This document shows, piece after piece, positions 26,892 to 35,255 of a stretch of 64,000 bases of DNA (within the stretch, counting starts at the first letter, position 1; each line of letters starts with the position of its first letter). This DNA comes from Nostocoides_A vanveenii. Lineage in GTDB: Bacteria > Actinomycetota > Actinomycetes > Actinomycetales > Dermatophilaceae. A program made the position numbers and the translations under genes. The stretch spans positions 34,886 through 98,885 of the forward strand of contig NZ_BAAAPN010000011.1 of assembly GCF_039531165.1 (NCBI RefSeq), in the 5' to 3' direction. The notes beneath the pieces were generated by a model. That model saw only the letters and a program-made list of their open reading frames with translations. It did not search any database and was not told the origin of the DNA.

Positions 26892-28456
26892 GTCGCGGCC
26901 CAGCCGGCGGCGAGCGCGACGAGGGTGGCCACGGCATACCCGGTGCCGCCCTTGACGACGTGGCCGAACGGCGCATCGGTCAGATAGGCCGGGCCGGCGA
27001 TGTCGAGGTGTGCCCAGGGGATCTCGGCGCCGTCGGCATCCTTGGCGAACTCGCGCAGGAAGAGGCCAGCGGTCAGCGCGCCGCCGTACTGGTCGCCCTT
27101 GTGTTGCAGGTCGGCGATCGGGCTCTCCAGCTTGGCGCGCAGATCGTCGGGCAGGGGGAGGGGCCACATCGGCTCGCCGGCCTCGCCGGCGCTGGCGAGC
27201 ACACGGGCACCGAAATCGTCGTCATTGCTCATCAACCCCGCGACCTTGTTGCCCAGCGCGATCATGCAGGCGCCGGTCAAGGTGGCGACGTCGACGAGCG
27301 CGTCGGGCTGCTTCTCGCCGGCGAGGGCGAGGCCGTCGGCCAGCACCATCCGGCCCTCGGCGTCGGTGTCGATGATCTCCACGGTCGTGCCGCTGCGCAT
27401 CGTGACAATGTCGCCGGGGCGTTGGGCGTTGCCGCCGGGCATGTTCTCGGCGAGGCACAGGTAGCCGCTGACGGCGACCGGCAGGCCCATCTCGGCGGCG
27501 GCGATGACGCTCGCGGCGACCGCTGCGGCTCCGGCCATATCGCACTTCATCGTCAGCATCGAGGCCGGCGGCTTCAGGCAGACGCCGCCGGTATCGAAGG
27601 TGATGCCCTTGCCGATATAGGCCAGGCTCCCGGCCGCCTTGCCGCGCGGCTTGTAGTGGAGTTCCATGATCCGCGGCGGTCGCGAGGAACCCTGGCCGAC
27701 GCCGACGATGCCGCCGCACCCGAGGCCGGCCAACTGCTCCTCGTCGTGGACGACGATCTGGATCCGGGCCTTCGCCTTCGACGCGCCGACACGCGCCGTC
27801 ACGCTATCGACGAAGGACTGCGGATAGAGCAGATTGGGCGGGCAGTTGACCAGATCCCGTGCGTATGCCGTTGCAGCAGCGAGGGTCTCGGCTCGCGTCA
27901 CCGTGTCCTTGGCGTCTTTGTCGCCGGCGTCGGCGGCGTGCACGAGGATTTTCGCGACCTTGCCGGGGTCGGCCGCTTGGGCGCGGCCGCGCTTCGGCTT
28001 GGCCCCGGACTCGGGCTTGGCGGACTTCTGCGCGGTGTAGGCATAGCTGCCCAGCAGGGCGCCCTCGATCGCCGCGGCCAGGCGTGCCGCGTCGCCCGTG
28101 GGCAGCGCCAGCAGGACGGCGTCGGCAGATGTGACTGCGCGCAGGGCCGCGCCCGCGCCGGCGCGGATCGTGTCGGGGGAGACGGTGGTGCCCTCGCGCT
28201 TGTGCTTGGGCGCGAGGCCGGTGAGCACGACTTTGCGGGCGTTGACGCCCGGCACGAGGGCGACAGTGTGCACGTCGTCGAGGCGGCCGGAGGCCTCCAG
28301 CGCACCGAGGACCTCGGTCAGGTGCGTTGCCGCCTTGCGGGGCAGGCCTTGACCGGCGGCAAGCGCGGCTCCGGTCTCGTCGGGGACGACGCCGAGGACA
28401 AGGACATCGGCGTCCACGGTGGCGATGGGCTGATCGGTCAACAGGCACGAAGTCAC
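26888..28456 (-). CDS. pepA: Leucyl aminopeptidase (M17)
   Basis: A 522-aa cytosolic zinc/manganese aminopeptidase. The M17 signature NTDAEGR-type motif is present as IDTDAEGRMVLADGLALA. Metal ligands are in KGITFDTGGVCLKP and MKCDMAGAAAV. The GTG start at 28456 follows TACCCT by six bases on the minus strand, so translation is probably leaderless. The promoter lies back to back with that of gcvT. The gene leads the pepA-lpdA-sucB-TIGR01777 run. Confidence 0.93.
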   Translation of the reverse strand: MTSCLLTDQPIATVDADVLVLGVVPDETGAALAAGQGLPRKAATHLTEVLGALEASGRLDDVHTVALVPGVNARKVVLTGLAPKHKREGTTVSPDTIRAGAGAALRAVTSADAVLLALPTGDAARLAAAIEGALLGSYAYTAQKSAKPESGAKPKRGRAQAADPGKVAKILVHAADAGDKDAKDTVTRAETLAAATAYARDLVNCPPNLLYPQSFVDSVTARVGASKAKARIQIVVHDEEQLAGLGCGGIVGVGQGSSRPPRIMELHYKPRGKAAGSLAYIGKGITFDTGGVCLKPPASMLTMKCDMAGAAAVAASVIAAAEMGLPVAVSGYLCLAENMPGGNAQRPGDIVTMRSGTTVEIIDTDAEGRMVLADGLALAGEKQPDALVDVATLTGACMIALGNKVAGLMSNDDDFGARVLASAGEAGEPMWPLPLPDDLRAKLESPIADLQHKGDQYGGALTAGLFLREFAKDADGAEIPWAHLDIAGPAYLTDAPFGHVVKGGTGYAVATLVALAAGWAAT

Positions 28457-28462
28457 CCCGGC

Positions 28463-28488
28463 AGGGTATCCGCCGCACCGAGTAGCGT
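28463..28488. promoter_or_regulatory. Back-to-back leaderless promoters for pepA and gcvT
   Basis: The minus-strand TACCCT (28468-28463) is six bases from the pepA GTG. The plus-strand TAGCGT (28483-28488) is six bases from the gcvT ATG. Only 38 bases separate the two start codons, so the two polymerases would compete. Confidence 0.6.
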
Positions 28489-28494
28489 CCTGCC

Positions 28495-29604
28495 ATGAGC
28501 ACCGAGTCATTGCTGACCTCGCCCCTGCACGATCGCCACGTCGCCCTCGGCGCGAAGATGGCCGACTTCGGCGGCTGGCTGATGCCGATCGAATACCCGG
28601 CGGGCGGCGTGATCGCCGAGCACACCGCGGTGCGTGAGCGGGTCGGGATGTTCGACGTCTCCCACCTCGGGAAGGCGCGGGTCAGCGGGCCGGGGGCCGC
28701 GGCATACGTCAATGCGTGCCTGACCAACGATCTCGGGCGCATCCACCCGGGAAAGGCGCAGTATACGCTGTGCTGCAACGACTCCGGCGGCGTGGTCGAC
28801 GACCTGATCGCCTATCTGCGCTCGGACGACGACGTCTTCCTGATCCCGAACGCGGCCAACACGGCCGCCGTCTGCGCGCTGCTGGAGGCGTCCGCGCCCG
28901 AGGGCATCACGGTGGAGAACCTGCACGAGAAGTACGGCGTGATCGCGGTGCAGGGAACCTTGAGCGATGAGGTGCTGGAATCGCTGGGAATGCCGACCGG
29001 GCACGACTACATGTCGTTCGTCGAGACCGAGTGGGAAGGGCTTCCGGTCATCGTCTGCCGCACGGGCTACACGGGGGAGCGCGGCTACGAACTGGTGCCG
29101 ATGTGGGAGAACGCCGGGCCGCTGTGGGACACCCTCGCGGTCGCGATCGCCGAACGTGGTGGGCTGCCGTGCGGTCTGGGCGCGCGCGACACCCTGCGCA
29201 CCGAGATGGGCTACCCGCTGCACGGCAACGACCTCTCGCCGACGATCACCCCTGTCATGGCCGGATCGGCCTGGGCGGTGGGCTGGGACAAGCCGGCCTT
29301 CTGGGGGCGCGAGGCGCTGGTCGAGCAGCGGGCGGCGAAGTCGTCGCGCCTGATGCGTGGCCTGCTCGTCACCGGCCGCGGTATCCCCCGCTCGCACTGC
29401 GCGGTGCTGGACGCCTCGGGTGCGCAGGTGGGTGAAGTGACGTCCGGGACGTTCTCGCCAACCCTGAAGCAGGGCATCGCGCTCGCGCTCCTGGATCGCT
29501 CGGTCGCCATGGGCGACGAGGTCGCGATCGACGTCCGCGGCCGCGGCGTGGCCGCCACGGTCACCAAGCCGCCCTTCGTGGAGGTCCAAGTCCGCGAGGC
29601 CTGA
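28495..29604 (+). CDS. gcvT: Glycine cleavage system T protein (aminomethyltransferase)
   Basis: A 369-aa folate-dependent enzyme releasing ammonia and methylene-tetrahydrofolate from the aminomethyl group on the H protein. It has the GCV_T domain with VGMFDVSHLGKARVSG and YTLCCNDSGGVVDD near the N-terminus, GYTGERGYEL in the middle and a GCV_T_C barrel at the end. gcvH and gcvP are not adjacent. It starts leaderless and is followed by a palindromic repeat. Confidence 0.95.
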   Translation: MSTESLLTSPLHDRHVALGAKMADFGGWLMPIEYPAGGVIAEHTAVRERVGMFDVSHLGKARVSGPGAAAYVNACLTNDLGRIHPGKAQYTLCCNDSGGVVDDLIAYLRSDDDVFLIPNAANTAAVCALLEASAPEGITVENLHEKYGVIAVQGTLSDEVLESLGMPTGHDYMSFVETEWEGLPVIVCRTGYTGERGYELVPMWENAGPLWDTLAVAIAERGGLPCGLGARDTLRTEMGYPLHGNDLSPTITPVMAGSAWAVGWDKPAFWGREALVEQRAAKSSRLMRGLLVTGRGIPRSHCAVLDASGAQVGEVTSGTFSPTLKQGIALALLDRSVAMGDEVAIDVRGRGVAATVTKPPFVEVQVREA

Positions 29605-29613
29605 CCGCTTTAC

Positions 29614-29674
29614 CCCCGTCGAGTGGCCGGTTCAGCCCCGTCGAGTGGCCGGTGAACCGGCCACTCGACGGGGC
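29614..29674. repeat. 40-bp perfect palindrome plus a direct half copy
   Basis: At 29635-29674 two 19-base arms, GCCCCGTCGAGTGGCCGGT and its complement, flank a GA centre. A third copy of the arm lies at 29614-29631 in direct orientation. It lies just after gcvT and could stop transcription, but the extra copy suggests a mobile or recombination-derived repeat. Confidence 0.8.
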
Positions 29675-29731
29675 TCGACTCTGGGCAATGCTGGGCGATG
29701 GTCTTCCTCATCTCGCCGGTGGACCTCGCTC

Positions 29732-29929
29732 GCGACGCACGCAATCGGGATGGCGAGCATCGGGTATGAGCACCTGAGCCTGTCGAATCCGATGGCCCTG
29801 GCGTTCAGCCGCCTGTCCGACGTGGTGGTTGGCGCGGCATACGGGATCGCGCTGGGTGCCTTCGTCGTGCGCCCCGCGGCGTGGCGCCGGCCCCGAACTC
29901 AGGCCGGCGTGAGCGGCATCGGGCCGTAG
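29732..29929 (+). pseudogene. Possible C-terminal remnant of a membrane protein
   Basis: An open frame reads ATHAIGMASIGYEHLSL and then SDVVVGAAYGIALGAFVV before a basic tail. This looks like the last helices of a multi-pass membrane protein, perhaps FUSC-like. No start or ribosome site is seen and the upstream part is missing, following the palindromic repeat. It overlaps the small minus-strand gene at its end. Low confidence. Confidence 0.3.
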
Positions 29930-30117
29930 ACCACGTTCTCGACGTGCACCAGGCTCACGGCCGCCGCGCCGGCGTCGGCGAACTCTTCCCAGGATTCGGC
30001 GAACCACGCCTCCGCGTCGGCTTGCGTCGGAAAGAACCCCGCCGGTATGCCGTCACTCACCACCGCACCCGCCGAATCGAAAGCGACCCAGCGATAGTCA
30101 CCCAACCCCGCACTCAT
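29899..30117 (-). CDS. Small conserved actinobacterial protein
   Basis: A 72-aa acidic protein with the pattern FPTQADAEAWFAESWEEFADAG, then a variable strand and the ending VYGPMPL. It resembles small uncharacterised actinobacterial proteins of this form. GGAGG lies five bases before ATG 30117. It follows the DUF3043 gene by 12 bases in the same operon. No function known. Confidence 0.7.
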   Translation of the reverse strand: MSAGLGDYRWVAFDSAGAVVSDGIPAGFFPTQADAEAWFAESWEEFADAGAAAVSLVHVENVVYGPMPLTPA

Positions 30118-30129
30118 CCGGTCCTCCGA

Positions 30130-30708
30130 TCAGTGCGGGTACTCGCCGCGGCCGACTTGCGGACGCGGCATCCGGGTGGGACGCATCTGCATCATCCGCA
30201 TCGCCATATAGGAGCCAAGGCCCTTGACGGCGACGTCCTCGCCGAACTTCGCTCGCAACTGCTTCTTCAAGCGGCGCCAGGCGAGCACGCCGTCGACGAC
30301 CGCCACGATGACGAGGACGTAGACGAACAAGAAGATGTAGAAGCCCCAGTTCTTGTTCACGAACTGCGCGACCAGCACCAAGATCATGAAGGGCAGCAAG
30401 AACTCCGCGACATTCCATCGGGCGTCGACGGTGTCGCGGACGAAGCGGCGCACTGGGCCCTTGTCGCGATTGGGCAGGTGGCGGTCGTCTCCGGTGATCA
30501 TCGCTTGCCGCATCTGCCCGCTCGCCTGCGAGCGCCGGGCCCGGTCGGCCGCCTTGGCCGCCTTGCGGTCGGTCACCACCAGCGGCTGTTTGCGGGCCGC
30601 CTCCTGGTCGCGCCGCTTGGGCGTCGGGCGGTTCTTCGCCCCGGGGCGAGCCTCGTGGACCGGGCTCGCTTCGACGGGGGCGGCGGCTTTGTCCTTGCGT
30701 CCGAACAC
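30130..30708 (-). CDS. DUF3043 family membrane protein
   Basis: A 192-aa protein. The N-terminal about 95 residues are basic and charged; two membrane helices (about 104-122 and 125-146) and a basic C-terminus follow. This is the layout of the actinobacterial DUF3043 family, of unknown function. GTG 30708 is placed six bases after TATCCT on the minus strand, indicating a leaderless message; the longer frame to 30789 would overlap the divergent peptidase gene. Confidence 0.85.
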   Translation of the reverse strand: MFGRKDKAAAPVEASPVHEARPGAKNRPTPKRRDQEAARKQPLVVTDRKAAKAADRARRSQASGQMRQAMITGDDRHLPNRDKGPVRRFVRDTVDARWNVAEFLLPFMILVLVAQFVNKNWGFYIFLFVYVLVIVAVVDGVLAWRRLKKQLRAKFGEDVAVKGLGSYMAMRMMQMRPTRMPRPQVGRGEYPH

Positions 30709-30714
30709 GGCGCA

Positions 30715-30735
30715 AGGATACGTGCTGGCTAGAGT
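30715..30735. promoter_or_regulatory. Back-to-back leaderless promoters
   Basis: TATCCT on the minus strand (30720-30715) is six bases from GTG 30708. TAGAGT on the plus strand (30730-30735) is six bases from GTG 30742. Only 33 bases separate the start codons. Confidence 0.6.
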
Positions 30736-30741
30736 CGGCCC

Positions 30742-32094
30742 GTGACCGTGACACCCCTGACCATCGACGAACTCCGCCACCGGGTCCACACCCTGATGCC
30801 CCAGGTGCGCACCGACTTAGAGGCCCTGACGCGGATCCCGAGCGTCTCGCTCGATGCCTTCGATCAGGGCGAGGTCGAGCGGAGCGCGTCGGCGACCGCG
30901 GCACTGTTCGAGGCAGAAGGCTTCGATGTCGAGATCTCGCGCGAGGGCGGCCGCCCGGCGGTCATCGCCCGCAAGGCCGGGCCGGCCGGCGCGCCCACCG
31001 TCTTGCTGTATGCCCATCACGACGTCCAGCCGCCCGGTCCGGACGAGCTGTGGACCAGCCCGCCCTTCGTCCCGACCGAGCGCGACGGCCGGCTCTATGG
31101 CCGCGGCGCCGCCGACGACAAGGCCGGGATCATGGCCCATCTGGCGGCGGTCCGCGCTCACGGCGATGCGCTGCCCGTCAATCTCGTCCTCTTCGTCGAG
31201 GGGGAGGAGGAGATTGGCTCCGAGTCGCTCCCGGCCACCCTCGCAGCGCACGGCGAGAAGCTGCGGGCCGATGCCATCGTGCTGGCCGACTCCACCAACT
31301 GGGCGATCGGCGAGCCCGCTCTCACAGTCACCCTGCGCGGCCTGATCCGCGTGGTCGTCACCGTCTCGACGCTCGCCCACGGCGTCCACTCCGGCATGTT
31401 CGGCGGCGCTGTCCCCGACGCCATCACCGCGCTAGTCCGCCTGCTCGCGACCCTGCACGAGGACGACGGCGAGATCGCCGTGGCCGGCCTGGTCACGGGG
31501 ACCGCCAGTGACCTGCCGTATGACGAGGCCCGCCTCCGCGCCGAATCCGGCCTTCTCGACGGGGTTGCCATCATTGGGCGCGGCCCGCTGCTGGACCGGA
31601 TCTGGGCCAAGCCGTCCATCACGACGATCGGCATCGACGCCCCCACGGTGGCCACGGCGTCGAACACCCTGGTCGCCTCGGCGAGCGCCAAGATCTCGAT
31701 GCGGATCGCGCCGGCGCAGGATCCGGCCGCTGCCTACGACGCCCTGCGGGCCCATGTGCTAGAGCACGCGCCGTGGGGCTCCCAGGTGGAGATGCACCTG
31801 GACGACTCCGGCGAAGGCTTCGCCGCCGACGCCCAGGGCCCCATCTACGACGCGGCCCGGGCGGCCTTCGCCGACGCGTGGGGGCACCCGCCCGTCGACA
31901 TCGGTGTCGGCGGGTCGATCCCCTTCGTCGCGGCCTTCGCCGAGCGCTTCCCGGAGGCGGCCCTGCTGGTCACCGGCGTCGAGGACCCGGACTCCCGCGC
32001 TCATGGGGCCGATGAGAGCCTGCATCTCGGGGAATTCGAGAAGGTCTGCGTTGCCGAAGCGGCCTTGCTCGCCCGCCTCGGCACCCTGGCCTGA
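30742..32094 (+). CDS. M20 family dipeptidase
   Basis: A 450-aa cytosolic metallopeptidase of the M20 (CPG2/CNDP-like) family. Metal ligands are in VLLYAHHDVQPPG, YGRGAADDKAG, VEGEEEIGS and the C-terminal GADESLHL. A dimerisation lid with ALTVTLRGLIRV sits between. Family members hydrolyse dipeptides or N-acyl amino acids; the exact substrate is open. GTG 30742 is leaderless. Confidence 0.9.
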   Translation: MTVTPLTIDELRHRVHTLMPQVRTDLEALTRIPSVSLDAFDQGEVERSASATAALFEAEGFDVEISREGGRPAVIARKAGPAGAPTVLLYAHHDVQPPGPDELWTSPPFVPTERDGRLYGRGAADDKAGIMAHLAAVRAHGDALPVNLVLFVEGEEEIGSESLPATLAAHGEKLRADAIVLADSTNWAIGEPALTVTLRGLIRVVVTVSTLAHGVHSGMFGGAVPDAITALVRLLATLHEDDGEIAVAGLVTGTASDLPYDEARLRAESGLLDGVAIIGRGPLLDRIWAKPSITTIGIDAPTVATASNTLVASASAKISMRIAPAQDPAAAYDALRAHVLEHAPWGSQVEMHLDDSGEGFAADAQGPIYDAARAAFADAWGHPPVDIGVGGSIPFVAAFAERFPEAALLVTGVEDPDSRAHGADESLHLGEFEKVCVAEAALLARLGTLA

Positions 32095-32104
32095 CGAAGC
32101 CGCC

Positions 32105-32117
32105 TATCCTTCGGCGT
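32105..32117 (+). promoter_or_regulatory. Leaderless -10 box of nadA
   Basis: TATCCT at 32105-32110, seven bases before ATG 32118. It lies only 10 bases after the peptidase stop, so nadA has its own promoter. Confidence 0.5.
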
Positions 32118-33308
32118 ATGACTGCACCGCTGCCCCTGTTGGTCCTGGGCAAAGGCCGCGACCTGCACACCGAACGCGGGGTCGAGTGCCCGGGCGAGCT
32201 GCCGGCCGCATCCGACCCGGGTCTGGTGGAGCGGGCCCGGGCGGCCAAGGCGGCGCTCGGCGACCAGGTCTTCGTCCTCGGACACCACTACCAGCGCGAC
32301 GAGGTCATCGAGTTCGCCGACACCACGGGAGACAGCTTCAAGCTGGCCCGGGAGGCTGCGGCCCGCCCGGACGCGCCCTACATCGTCTTCTGCGGCGTGC
32401 ACTTCATGGCCGAGTCGGCCGACATTCTGACCAGCGACCAGCAGACGGTGATCCTGCCCGACCTCGCCGCAGGCTGCTCGATGGCCGATATGGCGGCCAT
32501 CGCGCAGGTCGAGGACGCCTGGCTCGACCTGCAGGACGCGGGCGTCGCCGATGTCACCGTCCCGGTGACGTATATGAACTCCTCCGCCGCGATCAAGGCC
32601 TTCACCGGCCGGCACGGCGGCACGATCTGCACCTCCTCCAATGCCAAGACCGCGCTGAGCTGGGCCTTCGGCGAGCGCGGCGACGCTCAGGTCGCGGCCG
32701 GCACCGGCAAGGTGCTCTTTCTGCCCGACCAGCATCTGGGCCGCAACACCTATGTCCGCGACCTCGGCGGCCGGCTCGATGAGTGCGTCGTCTTCGACCC
32801 GCATCGCCCGATGGGTGGCCTGACCCGCGAGCAACTGCGCGACGCCCGGATGATCCTGTGGCGCGGCCACTGCTCGGTGCACGGCCGCTTCAGTGTCGAG
32901 GCCGTCGACGCGGCCCGCCGCGAGATCCCGGACGTGAAGGTGATCGTGCACCCCGAGTGCCGCCATGAAGTTGTCGAACTCGCCGACGAGGTCGGCTCGA
33001 CCGAAAAGATCATCAAGACCATCGCCGCCGCGCCGGCCGGGACCTCCTGGGTGGTGGGCACCGAGCTCAACCTGGTGCGCCGCCTGGCGCAGCAGTTCCC
33101 CGAGCAAAGGATCGCCTTCCTGGAGAAGAACGTCTGCTACTGCTCGACAATGAACCGGATCGACCTGCCGCACCTGGTCTGGGCCCTGGAGTCGCTGGTG
33201 GAGGGCCGCGTCGTCAACCCGATCCACGTCGACCCGGTCGTCGCGGGCCACGCCCGCACCGCCCTGGACCAGATGCTGGCCCTGCCCGGCGAGACGCACA
33301 AAGACTGA
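32118..33308 (+). CDS. nadA: Quinolinate synthase A
   Basis: A 396-aa [4Fe-4S] enzyme condensing iminoaspartate and dihydroxyacetone phosphate to quinolinate in NAD synthesis. The three cluster cysteines appear in IVFCGVHFMAES, WRGHCSVHGRF and NVCYCSTMN. LGHHYQRDEV is the N-terminal family motif. nadB and nadC are not next to it, which differs from the usual nadABC order. Leaderless ATG 32118. Confidence 0.96.
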   Translation: MTAPLPLLVLGKGRDLHTERGVECPGELPAASDPGLVERARAAKAALGDQVFVLGHHYQRDEVIEFADTTGDSFKLAREAAARPDAPYIVFCGVHFMAESADILTSDQQTVILPDLAAGCSMADMAAIAQVEDAWLDLQDAGVADVTVPVTYMNSSAAIKAFTGRHGGTICTSSNAKTALSWAFGERGDAQVAAGTGKVLFLPDQHLGRNTYVRDLGGRLDECVVFDPHRPMGGLTREQLRDARMILWRGHCSVHGRFSVEAVDAARREIPDVKVIVHPECRHEVVELADEVGSTEKIIKTIAAAPAGTSWVVGTELNLVRRLAQQFPEQRIAFLEKNVCYCSTMNRIDLPHLVWALESLVEGRVVNPIHVDPVVAGHARTALDQMLALPGETHKD

Positions 33309-33360
33309 TGCCAAGCCACGCGGTGACGACACGCCGTATGCCGCACGCGTCCCTCGGCTC

Positions 33361-33372
33361 TAGGCTGCCGGA
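33361..33372 (+). promoter_or_regulatory. Leaderless -10 box of glycerate kinase
   Basis: TAGGCT at 33361-33366, six bases before GTG 33373. A GTATGCCG octamer lies a little upstream, between the genes. Confidence 0.55.
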
Positions 33373-34542
33373 GTGCACGTCGTCATCGCACCGGACTGCT
33401 TCACGGGCACCCTCACAGCCACCCAGGCGGCCGAGGCGATCGCCGACGGCTGGGCGCAGACCGCCCCGCACTGCGTCCTGACGCGCCTCCCCCTCTCCGA
33501 CGGTGGGCCCGGCTTCCTCGATGTCCTCGCGGCCCAACTCGACGGGGAGATGATCGCCGCCACGGTCGCGGACCCGCTCGGTCGACCGGTGCCCGCGAAC
33601 GTCCTGGTCGTGGACGCGGGGGGCGAGCGAACGGCATACGTCGAGTCCGCGCAAGCGGCCGGCCTGCACCTGCTCGGCGCCGGCGAACGCAACCCCGCAA
33701 TCACTAGCACGTATGGCGTGGGGCAGCTCCTGCTCGCCGCGCGCGCCACGGGGGCGCGCCGGATCGTCGTCGGTCTCGGCGGCAGCGGCACCAATGACGG
33801 CGGAGCGGGGATGCTCGCCGCGCTCGGCGCCGGCTCGATCGAGGACCTCGGCCGTGGCGGCCTTCCGTTGGCGGATCTCGGTCCGGATGCCCTTGGCGCC
33901 CTGACGAGCACCATCGCCGAGTGGTCCGATATCGACCTGCTCGCCGCCACCGATGTCGACAGTCCGCTGCTCGGGCTGCAAGGCGCGAGCGCCGTCTTCG
34001 GTCCGCAGAAGGGCGCATCGCCCCAGCTCGCGCAGGACCTCGAATCCGCCTTGGGCCATTTCGCCGACCGCGTCCGCCGTCACCTGCCCTGCCGCCTCGA
34101 CCTGCTCACTGGCAAACAGCTGCGGCTCGATCGCGAGCCGGGCGCGGGAGCGGCGGGTGGGCTGGCATACGGGCTGCTCATCCTCGGCGCGCGGCGCGTC
34201 AGCGGCGTCGACCTCGTGCTTGCTGCTGTCGACTTCGCCACCCTTGCAGCGGCGGCCGACCTGGTGGTCACGGGGGAGGGGTGTTTCGACTGGCAGAGCC
34301 TGCGCGGCAAGGTGGTCGCCGGCGTCGCCGAGTGCGCCTTGGCCGCAGCCACACCCACGATCGTGATCGCCGGGCAGGCGCTCGTCGGCCGCCGCGAGAG
34401 CATGGGTATCGGCCTGAGCGGCGTGTATGCCGTGGCCGGCACCCCCGCCCAGGAGGAGGCGGCGATGACCGATCCGGTGGGCACGCTGCGCGCCCGGGCT
34501 GCCCGGGTGGCCGCGACGTGGTCGCCGCCGCCGTGGCCCTGA
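33373..34542 (+). CDS. glxK: Glycerate kinase (GarK/GlxK type)
   Basis: A 389-aa kinase phosphorylating D-glycerate, probably to 2-phosphoglycerate. It has the family N-terminus VVIAPDCFTGTLTATQAAEAIADGW, the middle GGSGTNDGGAGMLAALGA and the late DLVVTGEGCFDWQSLRGKV. The order glycerate kinase-erpA-membrane protein-adenosine kinase matches Rv2205c-Rv2202c of M. tuberculosis. Confidence 0.93.
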   Translation: MHVVIAPDCFTGTLTATQAAEAIADGWAQTAPHCVLTRLPLSDGGPGFLDVLAAQLDGEMIAATVADPLGRPVPANVLVVDAGGERTAYVESAQAAGLHLLGAGERNPAITSTYGVGQLLLAARATGARRIVVGLGGSGTNDGGAGMLAALGAGSIEDLGRGGLPLADLGPDALGALTSTIAEWSDIDLLAATDVDSPLLGLQGASAVFGPQKGASPQLAQDLESALGHFADRVRRHLPCRLDLLTGKQLRLDREPGAGAAGGLAYGLLILGARRVSGVDLVLAAVDFATLAAAADLVVTGEGCFDWQSLRGKVVAGVAECALAAATPTIVIAGQALVGRRESMGIGLSGVYAVAGTPAQEEAAMTDPVGTLRARAARVAATWSPPPWP

Positions 34543-34559
34543 TCTGACGCCTCGGCGCG

Positions 34560-34650
34560 TATCCTGCTAGGACACGCGGGAACATTCGGCGCCCCGGATG
34601 CTGTTTGCATCGGCAGAAGGACGTCGATCCACCGAACACACTGCGAAGGA
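34560..34650 (+). promoter_or_regulatory. Promoter and ribosome site of erpA
   Basis: TATCCT at 34560-34565 is the likely -10 box, giving a leader of about 85 bases. GAAGGA at 34645-34650 lies seven bases before ATG 34658. Confidence 0.45.
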
Positions 34651-34657
34651 CCCACTC

Positions 34658-35014
34658 ATGACCGTTCAGGACGAGACGACCACGACCACCCACGGCGTGG
34701 TCCTGACCGATGTCGCCGCCGGCAAGGTCAAGTCCCTGCTGGAGCAGGAAGGCCGCGACGACCTGCGCCTGCGCGTCGGCGTCCAGCCCGGCGGCTGCTC
34801 CGGGCTGATCTACCAGCTCTACTTCGACGAGCGCACCCTCGACGGTGACCTCGTGCGCGACTACGACGGTGTCGAGGTCGTCGTCGACCGGATGAGCGCT
34901 CCCTATCTCGAGGGCGCGACGATCGACTTCGCCGACACGATCGAGAAGCAGGGTTTCACCATCGACAACCCCAACGCCGGCAGTTCTTGCGCCTGCGGCG
35001 ACAGCTTCAGCTGA
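34658..35014 (+). CDS. erpA: Iron-sulfur cluster insertion protein ErpA
   Basis: A 118-aa A-type carrier (HesB/IscA fold) delivering Fe-S clusters to target enzymes. The three ligands are Cys47 in PGGCSGL and Cys111/Cys113 in SSCACGDSF. The upstream open frame to 34598 is leader, not protein, because GAAGGA precedes ATG 34658. nadA in the same cluster is one plausible client. A strong terminator follows. Confidence 0.95.
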   Translation: MTVQDETTTTTHGVVLTDVAAGKVKSLLEQEGRDDLRLRVGVQPGGCSGLIYQLYFDERTLDGDLVRDYDGVEVVVDRMSAPYLEGATIDFADTIEKQGFTIDNPNAGSSCACGDSFS

Positions 35015-35024
35015 CCAAACGCGC

Positions 35025-35062
35025 GAACCGCCCGGCCCTCACCCCCGAGGTCCGGGCGGTTC
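35025..35062 (+). terminator. Hairpin terminator after erpA
   Basis: A perfect 11-bp stem, GAACCGCCCGG with CCGGGCGGTTC, has a 16-base loop. It starts 10 bases after the erpA stop. Confidence 0.8.
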
Positions 35063-35118
35063 GTCGTTCCGGGCCCTTAGGCCCGCTGACCAGCACGGAC
35101 GCGCCCCCGAGGCGTGGC

Positions 35119-35166
35119 TGAGGCTAGGCTCAGCTTAGTTGAAAGGTCAAGAACGACGCGTATAGT
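35119..35166 (+). promoter_or_regulatory. Sigma-70-type promoter with a possible DtxR/IdeR box
   Basis: TTGAAA at 35139-35144 and TATAGT at 35161-35166 are 16 bases apart, the clearest -35/-10 pair in the window. Directly upstream, TGAGGCTAGGCTCAGCTTA (35119-35137) matches 14 of 19 positions of the mycobacterial iron-box consensus. Iron control is therefore possible but unproved. Confidence 0.5.
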
Positions 35167-35255
35167 CGATATTGCTGGACACCACGCCGGCCCGGGGCTC
35201 ACCCAAAGGGCCCGACACCGCAGGGCTCTCCCCGGAAACCACAGGGAGAACCCCC

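Noticed and set aside
28441..28494. Glycine riboswitch upstream of gcvT
   Set aside because: Only 38 bases separate the divergent starts and gcvT is predicted leaderless, so there is no room for a riboswitch.
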